The position numbers and the translations under genes were made by a program. The notes beneath the pieces are model-generated. The model saw only the letters and a program-made list of their open reading frames with translations, had not been told where the DNA came from and did no database searches. Of a DNA stretch of 64,000 nucleotides, positions 36,208 to 45,778 are shown piece by piece (position 1 is the first letter of the stretch; each line of letters opens with the position of its first letter). Location: contig NZ_GL890823.1 in NCBI RefSeq assembly GCF_000211815.1, positions 245,733-309,732 on the forward strand. Reading direction: 5' to 3'. Origin of the DNA: Moorena producens 3L. GTDB taxonomy: Bacteria > Cyanobacteriota > Cyanobacteriia > Cyanobacteriales > Coleofasciculaceae.

Positions 36208-36704
36208 ATGCAGGGAGGATCGCTTTTTCTTAGAGTTTCTTTCAGACTAGAACAATTTACAATTACTTTAGATAGTTTTAGATAGTTTGGGATTATTTTA
36301 TATAAATTTATCAACTATTCATCCTGGCTGCCCTAGAGTGAATTGGGGTATTGCCAATCCGTAAGCTATCAGATATCAGCGAACAGCGATTAGCGCTACG
36401 CGCACGCTACGCGAACACCTTGTGAATAAAACAGGTAAGCATTCGTTTAATATCTGTTACGTCTACTGACGGCTGAACGCTGAAGGCTGAAGACTTCCCT
36501 TTAAGCAAGCCTACGGTGATAATACTTACGCTGATGATATTAGTTAACAATAAGTTGAATCAATCAATTTTAATTTTAATTAAATCTTAATATAATTCGA
36601 GTTGACGCCCCAGCATCCCCAGCTCCTTTCCTACCTACGGAATTGAGCAAGAGAAGGAGGTCGCGGCTCAATTAAGGCCAATAACAATCAGACTAGGGCT
36701 TTAG
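36208..36704. other. Gap between universal stress protein and nblA
   Basis: AT-rich DNA with a degenerate MITE-type fragment (GCTATCAGATATCAGCG near 36366, GGTAAGCATTCG near 36434, ACGGCTGAACGCTGAAGGCT near 36468) and the GCGCTACGCGCACGC palindrome. No gene. Confidence 0.6.
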
Positions 36705-36881
36705 CTATAATCCCCACTCGTGTTTTAGGACTTCTTTGTACATTGTTTCACGCATCATCATTTGCTCATAGAGTTTGATTAGGAATTCCTGAGCTTGCTC
36801 ACGGCTCATTTTCTGGACCTGAGATTCAAAGGACCGCAGGTTAAATTTTTGTTCCAGGGAAAGTTCTACAGGTTTAGACAT
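36705..36881 (-). CDS. nblA: Phycobilisome degradation protein NblA
   Basis: 58 residues. Sequence phrases VELSLEQKFNLRSFESQVQ and MSREQAQEFLIKLYEQMM, and the ending KHEWGL, are hallmarks of NblA. It binds phycobiliproteins and brings them to the Clp protease when nitrogen or sulphur is short, causing bleaching. AAGGAG stands 7 bases before the ATG. In cyanobacteria nblA is induced on starvation; no NtcA site was confirmed here. Standalone gene. Confidence 0.95.
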   Translation of the reverse strand: MSKPVELSLEQKFNLRSFESQVQKMSREQAQEFLIKLYEQMMMRETMYKEVLKHEWGL

Positions 36882-37720
36882 AGTTGAGCTCCTTAAAAAC
36901 TAATCATGGGTTTTGGCTGGCTAGAGCAGCCCTAGTCATGGTCACCCTAGGTATCGGTAAATGTATCAACCGTTAACCTATCTGACCTTTAATGAAGAAT
37001 CGTAACAAGTATTTGACAAAATTGCCATATTTTGATTCTGCATGACGTTAGAAACAATCGTAGACTATTTCTAGCAAGTTTCCTGGCTAGGATTGATGCT
37101 GTCCAATTCGGTATAGTTGTTTCTTATACTCCATAAAACAAAAGTTGATGCCTTCATCATCAACAGGACTTACGCAAAAATAGACACACCACAAAGGTGC
37201 TGAATTGCTAGGATTCTTTAATAACGCACCTTACCGGTAGAGTTACTGAGTAAGCTGTGAGCAAAACACTGCTCAGGTTTCGTTAATAACACACCTTCCC
37301 GGTAGAGTTAGTGAGTAAGCTGTGATCAACACATGGCTATTCCATGCGATCGCATAAGCGCGGAAGCTGAGGCCGTAGGCCACGCGGGGCGCGTTCGCTT
37401 CATCGCAAAGCCGATCATACAACCAGCACCCTACCGGAATAGTAGTGAGTTAACTATATAGTATTTATCCGAGTTAAGTCAGTGGTTTTAATGGGATTGG
37501 CCGTAGGCCACGCTACGCGAACGCAAAGCCAATGATATAACTAGGCTTCTAACGGAATAGTAGTTAATTAACTATAGTTGAGATACCATTAGCCAGTTAA
37601 CATAGACCCTAGACCGTTAACGATTCATTCTTAGTTAATTACCTGATCAGTCTGAGTTAATCCGGAATTCCCTAGCTACCAACAAACAACCAATCGCTAC
37701 AATACCGCTACAATAGGGCT
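36882..37720. other. Long region upstream of polA with direct repeats
   Basis: No gene found. A 46-base segment at 37218-37263 is repeated with changes at 37283-37328. CGGAATAGTAGTxAxTTAACTATA occurs at about 37434 and 37553. GGACTTACGCAAAAATA near 37168 resembles ends of cyanobacterial insertion elements. Two GGCCGTAGGCCACGC palindromes are present. The promoters of nblA (left) and polA (right) must lie in it. Confidence 0.6.
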
Positions 37721-40711
37721 ATGCCCAGATCTACTTCTTCTGAGAACTCTCCCCCGGTCCCTGATGATTCCCCAATGGTAGCATCCCCCCTACTGATCCT
37801 AATTGATGGTCATTCTCTGGCTTTTCGCTCCTATTTTGCTTTTGCCAAAAGTCGTCAGGGTGGATTACGGACTAAAACTGGAATTCCGACCAGTGTCTGT
37901 TTTGGCTTCATTAAATCTTTGCTAGAGGTAATGGAGTCAGAAAACCCGAATGCGATCGCAATTGCTTTCGATACCAAAGAAGCCACCTTTCGCCAACAAG
38001 CCGATGCTACTTATAAAGCCAATCGCACCGAAACACCAGAAGATTTCTTACCAGATGTCAAGAATCTCCAGCAGTTACTACAAGGGTTAAGAATCCCAGT
38101 AATAACTTCTCCTGGTTATGAAGCTGATGATGTATTGGCAACCTTAGCTCACCAAGCTATTGATCAAGGCTATCGTGTCAAAGTTGTATCTGGCGATCGC
38201 GATTTATTTCAACTAGTTGCTCCAGACAAAGGAATTACCGTTTTATATCTCAGTGGTCCGTTTTCTAGGGGGAGTGCTACAGTTGGCCCAACGGAATATG
38301 GCTTAGAGGAAGTAGAAGCAAAATTGGGAGTATTACCCTCTCAAGTCGTGGATTATAAAGCCCTCTGTGGGGATCCATCCGATAATATTCCTGGAGTTAA
38401 GGGCATCGGAGCAAAGACTGCAGTTAAGTTACTCAAAGAATACCAAAACCTGGATAATATTTATGCTTCCCTTGATACTATTAAGGGTGCCGTTAAGAAA
38501 AAGCTGGAAGTAGGTAAGTCAGATGCGGAACATGCTCGCTATTTGGCTCAATTACGATTTGATACTCCTATCGATATTGATTTAGACCAATGTCAGCTCC
38601 AAGGATTCGATCCTCAAGTGCTCAAACCGCTATTGGAGCGATTAGAATTAAAGTCATTTATCAGTCAAATAGATAAACTTCAGCAGCGTTTTGGTGGCGT
38701 AGTGCTAGAGGATATCGAAACTAGTGCCCCAAATGATACTGTTAGTGATACTGTTTCAAATACTGATAGTGATACTGATACTCAGGAAGATGATGATATT
38801 TCCTTTTTCAGTGTAGCGGAAACGGAAGAGTTTCAAGAGCAAGGGTCTAATACTGGTTCGATTCAACCACAAATTATCGATACTGTAGACAAGCTCAATC
38901 AATTAGTTGAACAGCTGAAATACTATACCGATGCTGGAAATCCTGTGGCTTGGGATACAGAAACCAGTGATTTGGAACCACGAGATGCTCAGTTGGTGGG
39001 GATTGGCTGTTGTTGGGGAAAAGAATTTACTGATGTTGCTTATATTCCTATCGGTCATAAGGATGGGACTAATTTAGACAAGGATATTGTCTTAGAATCC
39101 CTACGTCCAATTTTAGAAAGCTCAGATTATCCCAAAGTATTACAAAATAGTAAATTCGACCGACTAGTCTTACGTTGTAACGGGATTCAGCTAGCAGGAG
39201 TGGTATTCGATACCATGCTAGCGAGTTATGTACTCAATCCCGAAACTAGCCATAAACTTAGTGACCTAGGGCTGCACTATTTAGGAATAGAAGCACAAAG
39301 TTATAATGACTTGGTTCCAAAAGGGAAAACTATCAGAGATTTAGACATTCCTACTGTAGCCGATTACTGTGGGATGGATGCTTATACCACCTTCGGAATA
39401 GTTTTTAAATTGCGAGAGGAATTGGAGCAAATTCCAGCATTGCAGCAATTGTTGCTAGAAGTAGAGCAACCCCTGGAACCGGTATTAGCTGAGATGGAAT
39501 ACCAGGGGATTCGTATTGATAAGGATTATCTGCAACAGTTCTCTCAAGAGCTGGAAAAGGATTTAGTGGCAATTAAGCAGCAAGCCTATCAAGATGCTGG
39601 AGAAGAATTTAATTTAGGTTCCCCTAAACAGCTCAGTCAGTTACTGTTTGAGAAACTAGGGTTAGATCGTAGGAAGTCTCGTAAAACCAAAACCGGTTAC
39701 TCTACCGATGCTACTATATTAGCTAAATTACAAGGAGACCATCCCGTAGTAGATGCTATTGTGGAATACCGTAGCTTATCTAAATTGAAATCTACTTATG
39801 TGGATGCTTTACCAGCACTGATGCGTTCTGATACTAAACGAGTACATACGGATTTCAACCAGACCGTGACCACAACTGGTAGATTATCTTCATCTAGTCC
39901 TAATTTACAAAATATTCCTATTCGTACTGATTTTAGTCGCCAGATTCGGAAGGGTTTTATTCCAGAATCCGGTTGGCTGTTGGTATCTGCTGACTATTCC
40001 CAAATTGAGTTACGAATCCTAGCTCACTTGAGTCAAGAGCCAGTGCTAGTGGAAGCTTATCAAACTCAAGCGGATGTCCATACCTTGACAGCGCAAATGT
40101 TATTTGATAAAGAAGACATTACTGCTGAAGAGCGGCGCTTGGGTAAAATAATTAATTTTGGCGTAATTTACGGCATGGGAGCACAACGGTTTGCTCGCGA
40201 AGCTAAGGTATCGACAGCTGAAGGAAAAGAATTTATTGATCGATTGAACCAACGCTATCCTCTAGTGTTTGCTTATTTAGAGGAAACTAAGAAAAAAGCG
40301 ATCGCACAAGGCTATGTAGAAACTATACTCGGACGCCGCCGCTACTTTAGCTTTGGTGGTAACAGTCTTAGAAGGCTGCAAGGTAAGCCTCTCGATCAGA
40401 TTGATCTAGATAAACTTAAGAGTATCAATCCTTATGATGCTGGGTCATTAAGAGCAGCAGCTAATTCCCCGATTCAAGGCTCTAGCGCTGATATCATCAA
40501 AATTGCCATGATTAAACTCTATCAAGAGTTACAGAAATATAAGGCGCGGTTGCTATTACAAGTCCATGATGAATTAATCTTTGAAATTCCCCCTGATGAA
40601 TGGGAAGAATTGCAGCTAAAAATTCGAGAAACTATGGAATCAGCAGTTGAGTTGACTGTTCCTTTGGTTGTGGAAATACATGCTGGGGATAATTGGATGG
40701 AAGCGAAATAA
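37721..40711 (+). CDS. polA: DNA polymerase I
   Basis: 996 residues, typical for cyanobacteria. The 5'-3' exonuclease domain (IDGHSLAFRSYFAF, YEADDVLATL, SGDRDLFQL) spans ~25-320. The 3'-5' proofreading domain at ~385-600 keeps its metal residues (WDTETSD, NSKFDRL, YCGMDA). Polymerase motifs A (SADYSQIELRIL), B (RRLGKIINFGVIYGMG) and C (QVHDELIFE) are intact. It fills gaps in repair and removes RNA primers. An acidic Asp/Thr-rich linker (NDTVSDTVSNTDSDTDTQ) separates the first two domains. The start chosen gives about 22 extra residues before the family core; the ATG at residue 19 is an alternative. Confidence 0.97.
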   Translation: MPRSTSSENSPPVPDDSPMVASPLLILIDGHSLAFRSYFAFAKSRQGGLRTKTGIPTSVCFGFIKSLLEVMESENPNAIAIAFDTKEATFRQQADATYKANRTETPEDFLPDVKNLQQLLQGLRIPVITSPGYEADDVLATLAHQAIDQGYRVKVVSGDRDLFQLVAPDKGITVLYLSGPFSRGSATVGPTEYGLEEVEAKLGVLPSQVVDYKALCGDPSDNIPGVKGIGAKTAVKLLKEYQNLDNIYASLDTIKGAVKKKLEVGKSDAEHARYLAQLRFDTPIDIDLDQCQLQGFDPQVLKPLLERLELKSFISQIDKLQQRFGGVVLEDIETSAPNDTVSDTVSNTDSDTDTQEDDDISFFSVAETEEFQEQGSNTGSIQPQIIDTVDKLNQLVEQLKYYTDAGNPVAWDTETSDLEPRDAQLVGIGCCWGKEFTDVAYIPIGHKDGTNLDKDIVLESLRPILESSDYPKVLQNSKFDRLVLRCNGIQLAGVVFDTMLASYVLNPETSHKLSDLGLHYLGIEAQSYNDLVPKGKTIRDLDIPTVADYCGMDAYTTFGIVFKLREELEQIPALQQLLLEVEQPLEPVLAEMEYQGIRIDKDYLQQFSQELEKDLVAIKQQAYQDAGEEFNLGSPKQLSQLLFEKLGLDRRKSRKTKTGYSTDATILAKLQGDHPVVDAIVEYRSLSKLKSTYVDALPALMRSDTKRVHTDFNQTVTTTGRLSSSSPNLQNIPIRTDFSRQIRKGFIPESGWLLVSADYSQIELRILAHLSQEPVLVEAYQTQADVHTLTAQMLFDKEDITAEERRLGKIINFGVIYGMGAQRFAREAKVSTAEGKEFIDRLNQRYPLVFAYLEETKKKAIAQGYVETILGRRRYFSFGGNSLRRLQGKPLDQIDLDKLKSINPYDAGSLRAAANSPIQGSSADIIKIAMIKLYQELQKYKARLLLQVHDELIFEIPPDEWEELQLKIRETMESAVELTVPLVVEIHAGDNWMEAK

Positions 40712-40810
40712 GGCAATAGTGCGTAGGGTGTGTTAGGGGCGGACTTGTCCTTATTTTTAGGCGTTGCTGAATTAAGGAATGAATGTGCGATAATTTGGTT
40801 TTATTAAAGC

Positions 40811-40895
40811 CCCCTAAATCCCCCGAGCGAGCAATCCCTCGCTCGGGGGACTTTCATAGTTTTGTTCCCCCCAGAATTGGGGGGCTAGGGGGGCA
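40811..40895. repeat. CCCCCTAAATCCCCC-type palindromic element with two hairpins
   Basis: First stem: CCCCCGAGCGAG (40820-40831) with CTCGCTCGGGGG (40838-40849), 12 bp perfect. Second: CCCCCC around AGAATT with GGGGGG near 40866-40883. A shorter relative lies near 42478-42510. Could also end polA transcription. Confidence 0.7.
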
Positions 40896-41168
40896 AAACC
40901 ATACGCATAATCAGCAACGCCGATTTTTATCCTCGTAGCCAGCATTGGAATAGTCCGCACCGTAACGCACCACCGAGTCTAATTCAGAGTTGACACTCCC
41001 CGATATAATAATGAAATATTTACTGGATAAGGGTTTTGGAATTTAGATGCGTTTGTTCTGGTACGGAAAAAGCAAAAATGATCCCTAAGTAGAAAAGCGA
41101 TCGCTAAGTATAAAGGCGATCGCTTTATTATGGTTAGTTTCAGAAAAATGGACAATTAAGTAAGCCTT
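40896..41168. other. Gene-free remainder of the polA downstream gap
   Basis: No gene seen. Two GCGATCGCTAAGTA-like phrases at about 41099-41126 form a small tandem repeat. Confidence 0.5.
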
Positions 41169-41219
41169 AGCATGGGTATCACTAGCATAAACTAAGATTA
41201 TGCTAGTGATACCCATGCT
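41169..41219. repeat. Perfect 22-bp inverted repeat with 7-base loop
   Basis: Left arm 41169-41190, loop ACTAAGA, right arm 41198-41219, all 22 pairs perfect. It stands 29 bases after the stop codon of the secreted protein gene on the minus strand. A terminator without T-run, a small mobile element or a processed RNA are possible. Confidence 0.85.
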
Positions 41220-41248
41220 TTCAGATACTTCTGTCAGTCAGACAGCAC

Positions 41249-41740
41249 CTAAACTGTTAGTTCATTACGTTGGTAGTGAACAGTTACAAAACCTGTGTTG
41301 TCGCCATAGCCACCCGGTGCATCGTTCATCTTAAATACACATTTTTCATCCTCAAACAATGGAATCTCGGGAGTCCTGCAATCTTCATAATTTAGTCCAC
41401 TGCTACAATCAACAATCAGAGAAAATGAATCATATTCAGGATATAACATTTGATATTGACTCTCCCAGTTTGGATCTCCGCACCAATCACATTCAGGAGT
41501 GGCGGATCCTCCTTGCCATACACCTTCTGCATCAAAAAAGTAATCTCCATACTCTCCATAGTGAAGGGAGGGGTCGAAAACCGCAACACCGCTTTCGTCA
41601 TTGGCATACACTTCAAAACTACCAAAATCCTCGAGTGGGATTGGGGTAGATGCTAATGCAGGACTAGCCATTAAGTTGAGTGTCATAAGGAACCCAATAA
41701 AAACAATGAAGAAGTTCCTCAAAATCTTGTTAAGTTTCAT
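41249..41740 (-). CDS. Secreted protein, unknown function
   Basis: 163 residues. A signal peptide with cleavage after ASPALAS near residue 31 (FFIVFIGFLMTLNLMASPA) is clear. The mature part is acidic and aromatic, with Cys in CDWCGDP, CSSGLNYEDC and EKCVF, enough for two disulfides. No domain recognised. The gene is followed by a perfect inverted repeat and preceded by a minisatellite. Confidence 0.78.
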   Translation of the reverse strand: MKLNKILRNFFIVFIGFLMTLNLMASPALASTPIPLEDFGSFEVYANDESGVAVFDPSLHYGEYGDYFFDAEGVWQGGSATPECDWCGDPNWESQYQMLYPEYDSFSLIVDCSSGLNYEDCRTPEIPLFEDEKCVFKMNDAPGGYGDNTGFVTVHYQRNELTV

Positions 41741-41811
41741 CTAGATTTCTCGTTAAATTTTGGCCTTTGCCAATTTACTCGTAAATTGTAAAGTATTTTT
41801 CAAATTATAAA

Positions 41812-42042
41812 CCTCATAAACCTCATGTAAAACCTCATGTAAAACCTCATGTAAAACCTCATGTAAAACCTCATGTAAAACCTCATAAACCTCACGTAAA
41901 ACCTCATAAACCTCATAAATTTCATGTAAAACCTCATAAATCTCATGTAAAACCTCATGTAAAACCTCATGTAAAACCTCATAAACCTCATAAATCTCAT
42001 GTAAAACCTCATAAATCTCATGTAAAACCTCATAAATCAGGT
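41812..42042. repeat. Minisatellite of CTCATGTAAAAC / CTCATAAAC units
   Basis: About 230 bases of interleaved 12-base (CTCATGTAAAAC) and 9-base (CTCATAAAC) units, all multiples of 3 and hence open in all frames. Not CRISPR: units are too short and adjoining. It lies directly upstream of the secreted protein gene. Confidence 0.9.
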
Positions 42043-42126
42043 AATTTGTATAAATGGTAACAGACAAAATTATTATTAACTCAATTTTTTTAGAAAATTA
42101 GAATAAATCCCATCCTAAAGAAGTTT

Positions 42127-42171
42127 TTTTTGTTCAAAGTCAACGAATTTTCCGCTGACTTTGAACAAAAA
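42127..42171. repeat. 16-bp inverted repeat
   Basis: TTTTTGTTCAAAGTCA (42127-42142) pairs with TGACTTTGAACAAAAA (42156-42171). Close to the minisatellite. Function unknown. Confidence 0.75.
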
Positions 42172-42710
42172 TCCAATTCGGATTGCGTACGCAACCATAA
42201 TTTAGAGTACTCTCAAATCGACCAAGGATAACACGGCCAATAATTGATAATAAATTGGGCTTATTGATAATAAACAGGGTGATTAAAGATTTTTGATACT
42301 ATTTACGAACATTTACTTCAGAGGTATGGTTCCGCTAAGCCATACATGGTTAAGATTCCAATCGAATCCAAAATTAGTGGTGAATTCACTATTCCTGATC
42401 GGTATCAAAGCTGTGAGGGGAATGGTTGTAAGTAAGAGTTATATAGCAATTCTGTTTCCCATGAGGTACCAAGGGATCCCCCTAAATCCCCCTTAAAAGG
42501 GGGACTTTGAGGTTGCTTACTTTACCTCATACATGCAATAAACGCTATAACTATTTTTGGTGATAACTTTACCACAATATACTGCTAGCTGAGTCAAGCC
42601 ATTAGCTTGAGCTACCGGGCTATGCGATCGCGCTTTCATACTTCAATGTCTTGATGCAACGCCGAGTAATGAAATAGATATTTTGACTAGTCCCAAATCC
42701 CTTAACGCCC
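42172..42710. other. Gene-free stretch
   Basis: No supported gene. Includes a CCCCCTAAATCCCCC/GGGGG hairpin near 42478-42508 and a GCGATCGC site at 42622. Confidence 0.5.
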
Positions 42711-43163
42711 TCAACTACTAGCCGGAAAACTCCCACCTATAAAGTGAATATCACTAAAGGTTTCAATCCACAAACGAGCGCCACAATCGAGTGGATTATC
42801 CGGCTGATACACAATCTTACAAGGACCGAGGATTTCTACCTCATTACCGTAGAGATTGGTTCCCTTTCGTTTTACTGAAATCACTGGCTTCCGGTCTTCC
42901 GGGCTTTTTTTCATATTTGAGCCAATGTGATTGCGATTGACATTAATCTTGGCTAAAGCGGTCGTACGACTAGTGCGCCATTTGCCCTTTGGTCCACGAT
43001 TACCTTTAGTAATTTGCGGCAAATTGTTGAACAGAGGAATAATCCAGAATTTCCCGCTTTTATAGGCACCCCGGACGCGACCCTTGTCTAGGAGTTGGCG
43101 CAATCGTCGAGAAGAAATTCCTAATAGAGATGCTGCTTCAGTAGTTCCAACGCACTTGTTCAT
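42711..43163 (-). CDS. Helix-turn-helix (excisionase-like) protein
   Basis: 150 residues. Residues 6-40 (GTTEAASLLGISSRRLRQLL then GRVRGAYKSGKFWIIP) are a MerR/excisionase-type DNA-binding winged helix, as in the helix_turn_helix_17 family. The rest is basic, then a beta-rich tail with a GPCKIVYQPDNPLDCGARLW segment. No recombinase is adjacent. The last ~38 residues are duplicated as a fragment at 45354-45471. Function unknown; DNA binding is inferred. Confidence 0.75.
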   Translation of the reverse strand: MNKCVGTTEAASLLGISSRRLRQLLDKGRVRGAYKSGKFWIIPLFNNLPQITKGNRGPKGKWRTSRTTALAKINVNRNHIGSNMKKSPEDRKPVISVKRKGTNLYGNEVEILGPCKIVYQPDNPLDCGARLWIETFSDIHFIGGSFPASS

Positions 43164-43344
43164 CAGTTGACCCTGCTTTAACTATTCCGATAATACTAGT
43201 ATAAGGTAAAAAAGAGAAATTGACAATTTCCGGGAATCGGGAGGAAAGCGTGGTAATAGTGGTAAACATGGTAAGGGTGGCTAGCAAGTCAAGTGCTGTG
43301 GTTTCGACTATTAGCGACTGCGTCAATATCGGAATAGTTAGGAA

Positions 43345-43408
43345 ATCGGGAATCGGGAATCGGGAATTGGGAATCGGGAATTGGGAATCGGGAATTGGGA
43401 ATCGGGAA
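43345..43408. repeat. GGGAATC/GGGAATT heptamer array
   Basis: Alternating 7-base units, STRR type, upstream of the HTH gene. Confidence 0.9.
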
Positions 43409-43434
43409 TGTTTTCGTGTAGCGTGACCTGCCTG

Positions 43435-43704
43435 TCAATCGCATATAAGTGATCGGCAAATGCGATCACTATGGTGGAAATAAGTGTGTGGTAGTGCAGT
43501 TTTTAGCAATCTACGGACAGTAAAATCCATAAATTTGTACCTAACTGAATTGCAAACTGCTGTAATGCCAAACACAGCAAACAGGGAATAGATAAAAGGG
43601 CTGATATCTACATATTGGATATGCTCACCAGCTTCTTTACTTAAACCTAATCCCTCTTGCTGTACTAGCAGTTTAGCTAACAGTAAATTATTACCAGCCC
43701 CCAT
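43435..43704 (-). CDS. Doubtful small membrane protein or gene fragment
   Basis: 89 residues. The first ~55 residues have natural composition (LLLAKLLVQQEGLGL, ISPFIYSLFAVFGITAV) with one membrane segment, while the end looks like translated repeat DNA. No clear ribosome site. Could be the remnant of a longer membrane protein. I do not recognise it. Confidence 0.35.
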   Translation of the reverse strand: MGAGNNLLLAKLLVQQEGLGLSKEAGEHIQYVDISPFIYSLFAVFGITAVCNSVRYKFMDFTVRRLLKTALPHTYFHHSDRICRSLICD

Positions 43705-43728
43705 TCACATAACAGACAGGGTAAGTGC

Positions 43729-44043
43729 CTATTCCATAATTGGAATAAATGGCCTATTGCATACACTACAAGGATCTAGTGTGTCGTTTCCATTATTACC
43801 GCTACCAATAGTATCTTCATCAGTTAGGCAGCTAATCTTCTTGCTAGAATGGAGACTACCATTGTAGTAATAATTTAGAAAACAGGAATCACCTTCTTGT
43901 TCTATAACAAAGCAATCTATATCATCACCACATGGGTTTTCCTGTATATTGATTTCATCCGCGAGTGTTTTTACAGGTGCTAACCCGAACATTGAAAAGG
44001 CTAAAGAACTGCTCAACAAAATAGTCGAAAAATTTTTAAGCAT
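43729..44043 (-). CDS. Small secreted Cys-containing protein, unknown
   Basis: 104 residues. A signal peptide is evident (LLSSSLAFSMFGLAPVKTLA). The mature part is acidic with six Cys (NPCGDDIDCF, SCFLNYY, ISCLT, CSVCNRP), which suggests three disulfides or a metal site in CSVC. No family recognised. Similar in size and style to the 41249-41740 protein, also on the minus strand. Confidence 0.62.
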   Translation of the reverse strand: MLKNFSTILLSSSLAFSMFGLAPVKTLADEINIQENPCGDDIDCFVIEQEGDSCFLNYYYNGSLHSSKKISCLTDEDTIGSGNNGNDTLDPCSVCNRPFIPIME

Positions 44044-44520
44044 AATACTAAGAACTTGAAATCGTTAGTCGCACACTTTAATCAGACATGATTTGTAATT
44101 GATTGTTCCTGCGCGACTAAAAAAAAATGGGGGAAGAAACTTATCTCCTCCAGGACTTACGCAAAAAATATACTTGTAAAATTTATTAACAATCATTTTA
44201 CGTTGTATATAATATATATAGCGGTTATAATGTCTTGATGCAGCGCGGTCATAGGGGGAACCCTCAAGACCGCGCTGCATCGCTTGCTGTTAGGTACTTT
44301 TGTTCTGGGTTTTTAGGGAGCAGAGACTAAGGCCGTGGGACAGACTACGGACGGAGCAGGGAAGAGAGAAGAAAATCCTGTGACCTGATCATTATGGTTC
44401 TTCCGTACTAAGAGTAGGGAAATCTGAAGTTGTAAGGAATGGCCTTTAAGGGATCAGATCCTTTTCAATCACTTGAGGAGTGGTTAGAATCTTTAGACAT
44501 ATCAATACTATAGTCATCAT
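44044..44520. other. Gap before the single-pass membrane protein gene
   Basis: Contains GGACTTACGCAAAAAATATA (near 44152), resembling the phrase at 37168, the palindromic element 44237-44281, and no gene. AT-rich DNA near 44470-44520 probably holds the promoter of the next gene. Confidence 0.5.
44237..44281. repeat. GATGCAGCGCGGTC palindromic element
   Basis: 14-bp perfect arms GATGCAGCGCGGTC and GACCGCGCTGCATC around a 17-base loop containing GGGGGAACCC. Best copy of the family also seen at 7684, 48314 and 57231. Confidence 0.85.
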
Positions 44521-45348
44521 ATGCAAAATTACAAACAAGATCAGAAGCTAGTAAACCCGGAGAATCCACCTAGATCTTTAGTTAAGAATTTTTTATGGAT
44601 GGGAATCGGTATTGCTACACTTTTCATTACTGGTAAGGGAGCCATTTTTGGCTATCAGCAATGGCTATCTCATCAAGAGCAACTATTTGTGGAAACGATG
44701 GAAGACCTGATCATCAATAAAGACTTTGTCGAGTGTATGAACAAAGCTCTAGAAATTCCTGAAAGTTCTCACCAATCCTATAATGCACGAGCTTTTCTAA
44801 ATCAGTGTGCTCAAGGACAGTTGGATCAAGCAGAGAAAGTGGTAAAATCACAGGAGTTGAAACCAGTTGATGAAAATTATAAATTAGCCATTAACTTGGC
44901 CAAAAAAATTCCTTCATCAACATCTGTATATAATCAAGCTCAAGATGCGATCCTTAAGTGGGAAAAAAAGTGGAGAAAATTAGTTGGAGTAGAAGGCTTT
45001 ACTGATGGCATTTATTTTTACCAGCAGAACAAAGGCTCTAATCTATATCTTATTTTCCAGAAGCAAGGAAATAAGATATTAGGTAAAAAATATGGGTTTC
45101 AAAGTGATTATATAGTTTGTTTGAGAGGAGTTATACGGCGTGATATACTGAAAGACTTAACTGGAATTTCTTATGGCATTGATTTTATACCACAGGTCGA
45201 AAGTGTTGACCCAATAAATTTATCGAAGTGGTATCGAATAAGTTGGGATAAAATCTCTAACTCTAGCAAGTATCCTCTACACTATGCTTATAACAATAAG
45301 GATCATCATATAGAATCTTGTCAAAAAGAATTTGATAAAAACCCTTGA
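44521..45348 (+). CDS. Single-pass membrane protein, unknown function
   Basis: 275 residues. Residues ~22-45 (LVKNFLWMGIGIATLFITGK) form a membrane anchor near the N-terminus, with the bulk outside or inside the cell undetermined. Residues 55-150 are helical and could be TPR-like; the last 120 residues are mixed strand with several aromatic residues. No catalytic motif. Low GC compared with neighbours. Not recognised. Confidence 0.7.
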   Translation: MQNYKQDQKLVNPENPPRSLVKNFLWMGIGIATLFITGKGAIFGYQQWLSHQEQLFVETMEDLIINKDFVECMNKALEIPESSHQSYNARAFLNQCAQGQLDQAEKVVKSQELKPVDENYKLAINLAKKIPSSTSVYNQAQDAILKWEKKWRKLVGVEGFTDGIYFYQQNKGSNLYLIFQKQGNKILGKKYGFQSDYIVCLRGVIRRDILKDLTGISYGIDFIPQVESVDPINLSKWYRISWDKISNSSKYPLHYAYNNKDHHIESCQKEFDKNP

Positions 45349-45353
45349 TCAAC

Positions 45354-45471
45354 TTAGCTACTAGCCGGAAAACTACCACCCATAAAGTGAATATCACAGA
45401 AGGTTTCAATCCACAAACGAGGACCACAATCGAGTGGATTATCCGGCTGATACACAATCTTACACGGACCA
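45354..45471 (-). pseudogene. Truncated 3' copy of the HTH gene at 42711
   Basis: On the minus strand, the last ~38 codons of the HTH gene are repeated with about 93 percent identity by eye, including the GPCKIVYQPDNPLDCG segment and the SFPASS end. Nothing of the DNA-binding part is present; the copy begins at a heptamer array. A partial duplication. Confidence 0.85.
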
Positions 45472-45477
45472 TTAATT

Positions 45478-45549
45478 TTCGGGAATCGGGAATCGGGAAT
45501 CGGGAATCGGGAATCGGGAATCGGGAATCGGTAATTGGGAATCGGGAAT
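45478..45549. repeat. GGGAATC heptamer array
   Basis: About ten 7-base units, abutting the truncated HTH gene copy. Confidence 0.9.
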
Positions 45550-45584
45550 GCGATCGCATATAACTATTCGATCGGCAAATGCTT

Positions 45585-45680
45585 TCGCGGAGCGGCGACC
45601 TTCGCGTAGCGTGGCCTTTTGGCCAAGGAGCATCGCGTAGCTTGACCGTTCGCGTAGCGTGGCCAAAAGGCCAAGGTTAA
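45585..45680. repeat. TTCGCGTAGCGTGGCC-type palindromic repeats
   Basis: Two close copies of the dispersed GCGTAGCGTGGCC...GGCCAAGG element, common in many places of this window (8050, 8160, 26150, 28010, 30710, 37370, 37500). Confidence 0.75.
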
Positions 45681-45778
45681 TCGTGCAGCGGCTCCAAGCT
45701 GCCATCGCACATAGTAAGTAGTTAATTAATAACTTTATTTTTATATTAATGAATTATTAATACAGGATTTTGCCCCAC

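Noticed and set aside
41812..42042. CRISPR array
   Set aside because: Units of 9-12 bases directly adjoining, no spacers, no cas genes nearby.
41753..42067. Frames of 77 and 104 codons through the minisatellite
   Set aside because: Arise because repeat units are multiples of three without stops; repetitive EVLHE / MRFY translation.
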